Source of the DNA: Methylococcaceae bacterium NSP1-2
Lineage (GTDB): Bacteria > Pseudomonadota > Gammaproteobacteria > Methylococcales > Methylomonadaceae
Length of the DNA stretch: 5,397 nt
Direction of reading: 5' to 3'
Assembly (NCBI GenBank): GCA_002256685.1
Contig: NQJH01000224.1
Coordinates: 1 to 5,397 of the forward strand
Each line of letters opens with the position of its first letter. Position 1 is the first letter of the stretch. The notes under the pieces were generated by a model that made no database searches, had not been told where the DNA came from, and worked only from the letters and a program-made list of their open reading frames with translations. This document shows positions 1 through 4,973 of this stretch, in pieces. A program made the position numbers and the translations under genes.

Positions 1-600
1 TTCATGCGCGTCAACGTGTTTGGCTAATTCAATTAAAAGATGGGCGTGACTGGGTTCAGCGGGTTTTTCTTTGAGTTTTAAAATATCGCGGTAATATAAT
101 ATTAATTGTCTGAACCCTGCGGCTAACTGACTCCGAATTAGATTTTGTAATGTATTTTTTAGCGCAATTTCGGTAGGCAAGCCTTCTTTCAGAACATCCA
201 ACTGTTTAGCAAGCGTTGCGATACTGCTAAACAAATAACCCAACTGGTTTTTTAATTCGGTAGCGTCGTCTTTATGTTCACGATTATTTAAAAAATCAAA
301 AGACGCTTTGATATTACTTTTGTAATATTCAACATCTTGTATCGCCGCTAACGCCAGTTGTACCGATACATCACGACTGAAAAACGCCTCCCAATCCCCC
401 GTCACGGTATTATTGTTGCCATAAAAGTTTAAATACCGCGCGTAAGCTTTGGCAAACACCACCGCATTCTCAATTTTTCGCTCATCGACCTGCACATAAG
501 TGGGCTTCAATTGTTCAGAAACACGCTTATCCTGACTGGTTCCTTGATGAATCAGTTTTAAGCTGTCAATGTTTGCTTTGCATTCGTTAGGCGTTGTCAT
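1..600 (-). CDS. Large baseplate protein, N-terminal 200 residues (probable eCIS baseplate J/gp47-like, Afp11-type); partial at left edge
   Basis: An ATG at 600-598 opens a frame that stays open for exactly 200 codons to the window edge, so the gene is cut off. It starts two bases after the gp25-like stop codon, with no strong Shine-Dalgarno, which suggests translational coupling. The N-terminus reads GTSQDKRVSEQLKPTYVQVD (residues 20-39), then DERKIENAVVFAKAYARYLNFY, then a GDWEAFF segment around residue 75. From memory, this 'GTSQ...YVxVDER...FAxxYAxxLNYY...GDWxPFF' pattern begins the very large (over 1000-residue) baseplate proteins of environmental eCIS loci, which are usually annotated as baseplate J. 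In Afp and PVC a baseplate J-type protein follows the gp25 and PAAR genes and forms the wedge ring around the spike. The visible part is mostly helical and charged, with no signal peptide or membrane segment. The baseplate J domain itself would lie outside the window. The assignment to the eCIS baseplate is firm from context; the exact family name is less sure. Confidence 0.72.
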   Translation of the reverse strand, partial: MTTPNECKANIDSLKLIHQGTSQDKRVSEQLKPTYVQVDERKIENAVVFAKAYARYLNFYGNNNTVTGDWEAFFSRDVSVQLALAAIQDVEYYKSNIKASFDFLNNREHKDDATELKNQLGYLFSSIATLAKQLDVLKEGLPTEIALKNTLQNLIRSQLAAGFRQLILYYRDILKLKEKPAEPSHAHLLIELAKHVDAHE

Positions 601-602
601 AA

Positions 603-1046
603 TCAAACACTATCAGGCAAAAGGTTGACGGTGGTGGTTAGATTAATATCAGTCCCTTGCAATTTGTAGTAGGGATAAACAAAATTGAATCTTGAATTAG
701 TGCTTTTAACCCGATAAACAATTTCTATCAGCACGATACCTTCCAGCTCTTGGCTATCATCCAGTTTTACGGTTTCTAGCTGAATGCGCGGCTCGTGGTA
801 CAAAATGGCAGATTCGATGTTATCCGTCATCAAGGTTTTCATGCGGGTATCAAGACTTTCAAACAACAATTCATCCATATTGCAACCATATTGCGGCAAC
901 ATGATTCGTTCACCGCGTAACGTACTGAGCAATATTTCCAAACTGGAGGCAATATCGTCTTCTCGTTCCAGCATGTTGACACCGACACTGCCAGAATCGA
1001 AAGACGGTGGAAAAGACCAGCCGCGACCCAAAAAAGAATTATCCAT
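603..1046 (-). CDS. gp25-like baseplate wedge protein (GPW/gp25 family, Afp9-like)
   Basis: A 147-residue protein of the T4 gp25/TssE family, a baseplate wedge component from which the sheath is primed. Visible family features are the segment EREDDIASSLEILLSTLRGE (residues 27-46), then RIMLPQYGCNMDELLFE, the helix around residues 65-83, and the conserved EPR motif at residues 85-87 inside YHEPRIQL. A beta-rich C-terminus follows. The length is normal for the family (about 130-150). The start is the ATG at 1046-1044, served by a perfect AGGAGG at 1057-1052 with a five-base spacer; that site lies in the final codons of the PAAR gene, and only one base separates the two genes. The stop TGA (605-603) is two bases before the next start. 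In Afp the gp25 gene (afp9) comes before the PAAR gene (afp10); here it follows it. Family assignment is confident. Confidence 0.93.
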   Translation of the reverse strand: MDNSFLGRGWSFPPSFDSGSVGVNMLEREDDIASSLEILLSTLRGERIMLPQYGCNMDELLFESLDTRMKTLMTDNIESAILYHEPRIQLETVKLDDSQELEGIVLIEIVYRVKSTNSRFNFVYPYYKLQGTDINLTTTVNLLPDSV

Positions 1047-1047
1047 A

Positions 1048-1317
1048 CTAACCTCCTATTAACACAGTCAACGCACCCGGCGGCATAACAACACCCCCTG
1101 CTACGGTTGGATCAGCAATTCTGGCGGCGGGCATTCCTCCAATCATTACCGTTGCCGAGCCTTTGATGATGGCATCGACACCACAGCTATCGCCCATGCG
1201 GGCGGCGGGTAGTCCAGCAATAAATACCGTTGGCGCACCGGGTGGCACAATAGGCACAGGAGAACCCAAGGTCGCGCTACTAACAATCATATCGGTGATG
1301 CGTGCGGCGGGTAACAT
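1048..1317 (-). CDS. PAAR-domain spike tip protein (Afp10-like)
   Basis: An 89-residue protein made almost wholly of a PAAR domain, the conical cap that sits on the trimeric VgrG spike and sharpens it for membrane penetration. The three-fold internal repeat is plain: LPAARITD (residues 2-9), LPAARMGD (36-43) and MPAARIAD (62-69), alternating with GAPTVFIAG, GSATVMIGG and GALTVLIGG. The length is typical for a tip-only PAAR, and no effector domain is fused. I chose the ATG at 1317, sixteen bases after the VgrG stop, because it gives the usual PAAR N-terminus and has an AGGG at 1329-1326 eight bases upstream. A GTG at 1377 in the same frame would add 20 residues that merely overlap the VgrG C-terminal coding sequence. 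Oddly, the protein has no histidine and one cysteine (C45), whereas characterised PAAR proteins bind zinc with three His and one Cys. The TAG stop is one base from the next gene. Confidence 0.92.
   Translation of the reverse strand: MLPAARITDMIVSSATLGSPVPIVPPGAPTVFIAGLPAARMGDSCGVDAIIKGSATVMIGGMPAARIADPTVAGGVVMPPGALTVLIGG
1052..1057 (-). promoter_or_regulatory. Shine-Dalgarno of the gp25-like gene, inside the PAAR gene end
   Basis: AGGAGG on the minus strand, five bases before the ATG at 1046. The same bases encode the C-terminal Gly-Gly of the PAAR protein, so ribosomes ending PAAR translation stop beside the next initiation site. This implies coupled translation and fixes the gp25-like start. 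Confidence 0.85.
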
Positions 1318-1333
1318 TTCTATAGCCCTGTCT

Positions 1334-3100
1334 TTAGTTAATTTGAACCATGCCACCTTGAATAACGGTTGTGGCACTGCCTTTTATTGTGGTGCTAGCT
1401 CCAGACACTTCAGCACTACCGCTACCGGATGCTTTGAATGATGTTTGCGCTTTTAACTCAACAGCCATGCCTTCAATTTTGACATCTTTAGCGGCTTTTA
1501 AAATCAGGTCTTTACTGCTTTCTATTTTAATACCACTGTCATTCATCGTAATTTTGTTGCTATTTTGGTCTTCAAATACAATACCTTTGTCTTCATCGGA
1601 AATGGTTATTTTGTTACCACCGGGCGTTTCTAAGGTGATGATTTTTTTTTCATCATCAAACGTAAACTTCATTTTTTCGCGGCTGACATAACCTTTGCGG
1701 TGATTGTCATCTTTGGCAGGTTCTGGCGCGGGTTTCGCGCTACTGTGACACATACCCAAAATAACCGGATAACGCGGATCATCATTAAGAAATCCGACAA
1801 TTACCTCATCATCGATTTCAGGACGGAAAAATGTACCGCGATCTTTACCCGCATCCAAGGTTGCAATCCGCGCCCAAATACCTTCTTCCTCATTATTAAT
1901 CATCGGCAATCGAACTTTGATACGGTCTTCGCCATCGGGATCATTTTCCAGTACGGTGACGATACCGATTTGCAAGCCACTAACAGCTGGCAGTAAGCCC
2001 GATGCTGGAAGTGGGCGCAGGTTATAAGTCTCGGCGACTAGTTCCGTATTCAAACCTAACTGCACATCGGTTTCCCAGTTGCCTTTAGCAAAACTATGGC
2101 GAATACCTGACACATACAGTTTGCCTTCAAAGCGTTCGCCGATACCGACTATTTCAATCACTTTACCCGGCATAACACCCGCAAAGCCTTGAAATTTTGC
2201 CCGACCACGCACTTTGGCTAACCGCTCTTTCAATAAACGACCATCCGCCCACGCCTGTAATTCGGGTTGGCTCAGTTTGCCGCCGTGTCTGATGTTATGA
2301 GCCTCACCACCGATTACCTTAGCAAGGTCACTAGCAATCAGATTACCATTGTTGGTGGTAGTCGGCTCTTTGGCTTCCGTGCTGACTAATTCCTGATCCG
2401 TTGCATTCCAACTATGGGCAGTAACGCCTTTGCTTTGCCAGCGAGCATCGATTTCTGCATCCAGTTCCAGCAGTGTCGCGCCATATTGGACTTTAAGCAC
2501 TGATTGTTCGGCAGTCGCAGGCGGTGCAACAATAATTTTGCCGTCTTCAACTTTTACAATCAAACCGTTAGCTTCGGCACGGCATAATAGAAAATCCCAA
2601 TCACTGGCATCGTATTGCACGACTTCTTTAAGTTCCACTTGCGTTGCGGTGATGTCTTTTTGCAAGCCGTACACGCCAATAATTTCTTCCATAATGTCGC
2701 TGTCTTTTTTATCGGTGTAATAGCGACTATTAGCCCCACTAGTCATTTTTACCGCCTCATCGCGGCATTCCAAAATCAATAAATTGCCGCTTTTGCGGAT
2801 TTTGATACTGTGTTTAACAATAATGCCTTTGAAAATTGAGTCATTTTGTGAGCGATAACCGAGCTGAATTTCAATTTTTTTGCCGGGTATAAAATGCGCT
2901 GTGTTACTGGCTTTAAAGGTCGCTTTAGCCGCCTCTCCATCTTGCAAATGAATAGTGGCAGTGGGAATTCGATTTAATTCGCGGGTGACATAAACAGACA
3001 ATACATGAAATTCTCCAGAAATTTCCGCGCCGTCGATAAGAATAGCCGCCGTACACACATCAGGTGTTGCTGGCGTTGGAATGGTCGATTCGTTGCTCAC
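1334..3100 (-). CDS. VgrG-like central spike protein (gp27/gp5 fusion, Afp8-like)
   Basis: A 588-residue central spike, expected to form a trimer beneath the tube and carry the PAAR tip. Residues about 15-360 match the phage late-control D/gp27-like region, including ECRDEAVKMTSGANSRYYTD (111-130), a DWDFLLCRAEANGL segment (167-180) and GEAHNIRHGGKLSQPELQAW (265-284). Residues about 373-450 are the gp5-type OB fold: IGIVTVLENDPDGEDRIKVR, then GIWARIATLDAGKDRGTFF and DEVIVGFLNDDPRYPVILG. From about 478 to the end lies the repetitive beta-helix needle (GGNKITISDEDKGIVFED and later short repeats), ending GGMVQIN. There is no lysozyme domain and no extra effector domain, as is usual for eCIS spikes. 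It starts at GTG 3100-3098, overlapping the TGA of the LysM gene by three bases (GTGA), with no clear Shine-Dalgarno, so it is probably translated by coupling. The start gives MSNESTIP and immediately precedes the conserved region. Confidence 0.94.
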   Translation of the reverse strand: MSNESTIPTPATPDVCTAAILIDGAEISGEFHVLSVYVTRELNRIPTATIHLQDGEAAKATFKASNTAHFIPGKKIEIQLGYRSQNDSIFKGIIVKHSIKIRKSGNLLILECRDEAVKMTSGANSRYYTDKKDSDIMEEIIGVYGLQKDITATQVELKEVVQYDASDWDFLLCRAEANGLIVKVEDGKIIVAPPATAEQSVLKVQYGATLLELDAEIDARWQSKGVTAHSWNATDQELVSTEAKEPTTTNNGNLIASDLAKVIGGEAHNIRHGGKLSQPELQAWADGRLLKERLAKVRGRAKFQGFAGVMPGKVIEIVGIGERFEGKLYVSGIRHSFAKGNWETDVQLGLNTELVAETYNLRPLPASGLLPAVSGLQIGIVTVLENDPDGEDRIKVRLPMINNEEEGIWARIATLDAGKDRGTFFRPEIDDEVIVGFLNDDPRYPVILGMCHSSAKPAPEPAKDDNHRKGYVSREKMKFTFDDEKKIITLETPGGNKITISDEDKGIVFEDQNSNKITMNDSGIKIESSKDLILKAAKDVKIEGMAVELKAQTSFKASGSGSAEVSGASTTIKGSATTVIQGGMVQIN

Positions 3101-3852
3101 GATGCTTTAACCGTTTTAGCTAACGGTGGAAAAATAAGTTCCGTTCCTTGCGACAGAAAACGGAAATTGCCCAGACCATTGACTTCAGCCACTTGCAGAT
3201 AATACTTAGGGTCTCCATAAATTTGTTCACATAGTAAAGGCAGGGTATCGCCCGCTTTAACTTTGCGAATATGGGTTAAATCAGCGGATTTTTTATCTTC
3301 CTGCAACGCACGTTTTGTCTCTTCGACACTACTTTTAAACTTTACTTTGGCAACTGCGCGAATCGGTGTACCGTCAGGTTTAAACAATTTATAGTTAATA
3401 CTGACTTCGGTTGCGCGTCCTTTAAAAATAGAATTCTCTCCCCACACTAGCTTTAAGTGCCGAGGTTCGTGAGAATCGCCTTTGTATTCAAGCAATGCCC
3501 GCTTGAATTGCTTAATACTGTCAACAATAGAATCTTGCGGTTGTCCTGCGCCATCAACAGGCGGATTACCTTTTTGAGTACGCCACTCACCATCAATAAT
3601 GCCCGTCCCATCGAATAAAAATTCAAAAGACATTTCCAGTGGTTCGGTGCTTTCATACTTTAATTGCTTACCACTAGTGCCTTGTCCCTGTGATTCGGCA
3701 AATTTGAATTTATACTCAACGGTATAGGTTTCTGGATTAATTAACGCCTCAAAAGAATCATCCGCATTGCTTGAAACGCCGTTCTCGCATTTTTTGGAAT
3801 CCGCATAAGCCAGAATCAGCATTTTTTCTAATTTACCAGTATCAGTAGCCAT
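3097..3852 (-). CDS. LysM-domain tube/baseplate adaptor protein (CIS tube protein family, Afp7-like)
   Basis: A 251-residue protein with two parts. Residues 1-185 form the CIS-tube type N-terminal domain: LEKMLILAYADSK near the start, then EALINPETYTVEYKFKF (35-51), GKQLKYESTEPLEMSFEFLF (61-80) and HEPRHLKLVWG (128-138). Residues about 195-244 are a LysM-like domain (HIRKVKAGDTLPLLCEQIYG, then PKYYLQVAEVNGLGNFRFL and GTELIFPP). In Afp/PVC particles the equivalent protein (Afp7/Pvc7) joins the tube base to the baseplate hub and resembles T4 gp53/gp54-region components; the LysM domain here serves assembly and need not bind free peptidoglycan. It starts at ATG 3852-3850, overlapping the TAA of the DUF5908 remnant (TAATG), and ends in a GTGA overlap with the spike gene. 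This is the standard neighbourhood for the family: tube, DUF5908, LysM, VgrG. Confidence is high for the family and moderate for the exact position in the particle. Confidence 0.93.
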   Translation of the reverse strand: MATDTGKLEKMLILAYADSKKCENGVSSNADDSFEALINPETYTVEYKFKFAESQGQGTSGKQLKYESTEPLEMSFEFLFDGTGIIDGEWRTQKGNPPVDGAGQPQDSIVDSIKQFKRALLEYKGDSHEPRHLKLVWGENSIFKGRATEVSINYKLFKPDGTPIRAVAKVKFKSSVEETKRALQEDKKSADLTHIRKVKAGDTLPLLCEQIYGDPKYYLQVAEVNGLGNFRFLSQGTELIFPPLAKTVKAS

Positions 3853-3956
3853 TAGCGTTCTCTTTTATTTTGCAATATGTCTAATACCTGTTCAACACAT
3901 TCAGCAACAATTGCGTCTTTATCGCCACCGCCGCCGCTCCCACTGTTACTTTCTCC
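3852..3956 (-). pseudogene. DUF5908-type small eCIS protein, C-terminus only (start region missing; Afp6 position)
   Basis: Reading from 3956, an open frame encodes 34 residues: GESNSGSGGGG, then DAIVAECVEQVLDILQ (residues 14-29), then NKRER and TAA at 3854-3852. A Gly/Ser-rich linker followed by 'DxIVxxCVEQVLxIL(Q)xKxER' is the ending I know for DUF5908 proteins, which are about 50-70 residues and sit between the tube-initiator and LysM genes of eCIS loci. The usual opening (like MPIEIRELxI) is absent. A TAG at 3959-3957 blocks the frame directly upstream, and there is no in-frame ATG, GTG or TTG before the helix. An ATG at 3966-3964 lies in another frame and hits a stop after six codons; removing one G from the GGG at 3957-3955 would join it to this frame, but even then the N-terminal strand is missing. 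A 56-bp palindrome occupies the expected N-terminal coding space. I call it a pseudogene; an assembly error or an unusual initiation is the alternative. Confidence 0.7.
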
Positions 3957-3977
3957 CTACTGCCATTAAGTTAATGC

Positions 3978-4033
3978 AGGAGTAAAACAGCTTCAGCTGT
4001 TTTTTTGCCAATAGCTAAAGCTATTGGACTCCT
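3978..4033. repeat. 56-bp compound palindrome: two tandem hairpins enclosed by an outer inverted repeat (MITE/REP-like)
   Basis: On the plus strand an outer arm AGGAGT (3978-3983) pairs with ACTCCT (4028-4033). Between them are two perfect 8-bp hairpins: AAAACAGC (3984-3991), loop TTCA, GCTGTTTT (3996-4003); and CCAATAGC (4008-4015), loop TAAA, GCTATTGG (4020-4027). TTTG (4004-4007) separates the two hairpins, and each one abuts its outer arm, so the whole could fold as a three-way junction in either strand. Both stems share AGC next to the loop. It lies between the tube-initiator stop and the DUF5908 remnant. The design resembles small non-autonomous palindromic repeats (REP/BIME, MITE); whether it is repeated in the genome cannot be seen here. 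Confidence 0.8.
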
Positions 4034-4044
4034 GTGTGTGCCAG

Positions 4045-4494
4045 CTACAAAATACTAAAGTAGCGATACGTCAATTCCAGCGTTTCAATAACAACCGCAC
4101 TTTCATTGGCATTCAAATCGCTAACTAGCCATTTTTTCGGAATGGCGTGGACGACGTTCCAAGTGCGTAACGCTTCGCTTTTTTCGTTCATTAAAATCAC
4201 GCTCACATTCGCGGGTTTAAATGCCCGATGATTGAACGCATCAAGGAACCAGTTCAACACGGTTGAGTTCGTCAACATGCCGCGTTTTAATACCAAATCG
4301 GTATATTTGGTGCGTACTGGTAACTTGTGTTCAAAGCGATTTTCGCCGCCTTCTTTAAAACTCTCGTAATCGTACTCAACCGACAAGCCCGATACTGACT
4401 GAAAGCGCAGGTCATTTTTGTCCTTGCTAATATCGAATTCTACTTTGTAGTAAAACCCTAGCGGCGGATAGTAATCAATGGTTTTTTCTGACAT
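4045..4494 (-). CDS. Second inner-tube family protein, probable tube initiator (gp19-like, Afp5/Pvc5-like)
   Basis: A 149-residue protein of the phage T4 gp19-like tail tube family. Recognisable parts are YYPPLGFYYKVEF (residues 8-20), FQSVSGLSVEYDYESFKEGG (31-50), HKLPVRTKYTDLVLKRGML (56-74), a WFLDAF helix (82-87), and VIETLELTYRYFSIL at the C-terminus. The tube fold is a beta-barrel with one helix that stacks as hexameric rings. It is a clear paralogue of the protein encoded just upstream but diverged strongly (shared LKRG, I-RLLNEK/VILMNEK and IE-LE/IE-VA anchors). By analogy with PVC, where Pvc1 forms the tube and Pvc5 the first ring on the baseplate, this copy next to the baseplate genes is probably the initiator ring; that role is inferred from order. 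It starts at ATG 4494-4492, seventeen bases after the upstream stop, with only a weak AAGGC-type site. The end of the gene is followed by the palindrome. Confidence 0.88.
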   Translation of the reverse strand: MSEKTIDYYPPLGFYYKVEFDISKDKNDLRFQSVSGLSVEYDYESFKEGGENRFEHKLPVRTKYTDLVLKRGMLTNSTVLNWFLDAFNHRAFKPANVSVILMNEKSEALRTWNVVHAIPKKWLVSDLNANESAVVIETLELTYRYFSIL

Positions 4495-4511
4495 ATCGGG
4501 CTAAGCCTTGG

Positions 4512-4949
4512 TTATACTTTCATTAATTTCAAACCTTCATGCGCAACTTCGATGCTTTCTACCGCAATTTCATTAGCATCAGATTTAAGATCAGGCGCGG
4601 TGACTTTAACGGGAAAGCAGCGTGCTGCTGACCAAGCGGCAACAGGAACGTGTTTTTCATTGAGCAGTCGTATGGTCAAATCGCGGCGATTATTAACGCG
4701 CTCATTGGCTATTTCTTCTAGCCAAGTGTTGTAATCAAAATCGCCTTCAAATTTACCGCGTTTTAAGGTGATGTTGGCGTTTTTGACCATACCCGGCATG
4801 GCGATTTTGTTGAAGTCTTTGCTGTCGCTATGTCGGTATTCGATTTTTTCTCTTTCCATCACCAGCCCTGTGACTTCGGTAAAGCTGATTTTTGTGCCGC
4901 CCCAGTCAACTTGGAAATGAAACCTTGGAATTGGATATTCTTGTGCCAT
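4512..4949 (-). CDS. Major inner-tube protein (gp19-like, Afp1/Pvc1-like)
   Basis: A 145-residue tail-tube protein: IPRFHFQVDWGGTKISFTEV (residues 7-26), TGLVMEREKIEYRHSDSKDF (27-46), KIAMPGMVKNANITLKRGKF (48-67), a DYNTWLEEI helix (72-80), DLTIRLLNEKH (90-100), and AVESIEVAHEGLKLMKV at the C-terminus. These are the standard blocks of eCIS and phage gp19-like tubes; stacked hexamers form the conduit inside the sheath through which cargo travels. I assign it as the main tube because it lies beside the sheath gene and carries the canonical 'MPGMxKxxNxTLKRG' block, which the next gene lacks. It starts at ATG 4949-4947 with AAGGA at 4962-4958, eight bases upstream, and lies 24 bases after the sheath stop. 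No signal peptide is present, as expected for particles assembled in the cytoplasm. Confidence 0.92.
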   Translation of the reverse strand: MAQEYPIPRFHFQVDWGGTKISFTEVTGLVMEREKIEYRHSDSKDFNKIAMPGMVKNANITLKRGKFEGDFDYNTWLEEIANERVNNRRDLTIRLLNEKHVPVAAWSAARCFPVKVTAPDLKSDANEIAVESIEVAHEGLKLMKV

Positions 4950-4973
4950 GATAATTATCCTTTTTGCTAGTTG

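Noticed and set aside
1318..1377. A longer PAAR reading frame beginning at GTG 1377.
   Set aside because: The extra 20 residues do not look like a PAAR N-terminus and lie in the alternate frame over the conserved VgrG C-terminal coding sequence. The ATG at 1317 has a Shine-Dalgarno-like AGGG and gives the normal PAAR opening.
1334..3100. The VgrG-like gene and neighbours considered as a type VI secretion cluster or an ordinary myophage.
   Set aside because: The sheath is an eCIS/phage-type single protein and not TssB/TssC, the tube is gp19-like and not Hcp, no TssJ/L/M genes are present, and the LysM plus DUF5908 arrangement is typical of eCIS. No phage head or packaging gene is seen, although the window is short.
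784..3202. Plus-strand open frames of 65-106 codons at 784-1062, 1163-1441, 1371-1691, 1700-1996, 2430-2720 and 3005-3202.
   Set aside because: All lie antisense to confidently identified eCIS genes, have no recognisable domains, and show low-complexity Ser-rich composition typical of reverse-complement shadows.
3097..3852. The LysM protein considered as a cell-wall hydrolase or peptidoglycan-binding lysis protein.
   Set aside because: No signal peptide or catalytic domain is present, the N-terminal two thirds match the CIS tube-adaptor family, and the position between tube and spike genes is the standard one for Afp7-type proteins.
3984..4006. AAAACAGC hairpin followed by seven T, considered as the operon terminator.
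   Set aside because: The T run follows the hairpin only on the plus strand, where no gene is present. On the coding strand the hairpin is followed by only a few U that belong to the stem, and the downstream genes have no promoter of their own that I can see.
3946..4011. A 21-codon minus-strand frame from TTG 4011 (or six codons from ATG 3966) to a stop at 3946, considered as the true start of the small gene.
   Set aside because: It is translated palindrome sequence with no family resemblance and no Shine-Dalgarno, and it ends in a different frame from the DUF5908 tail. It would need a frameshift to be joined.
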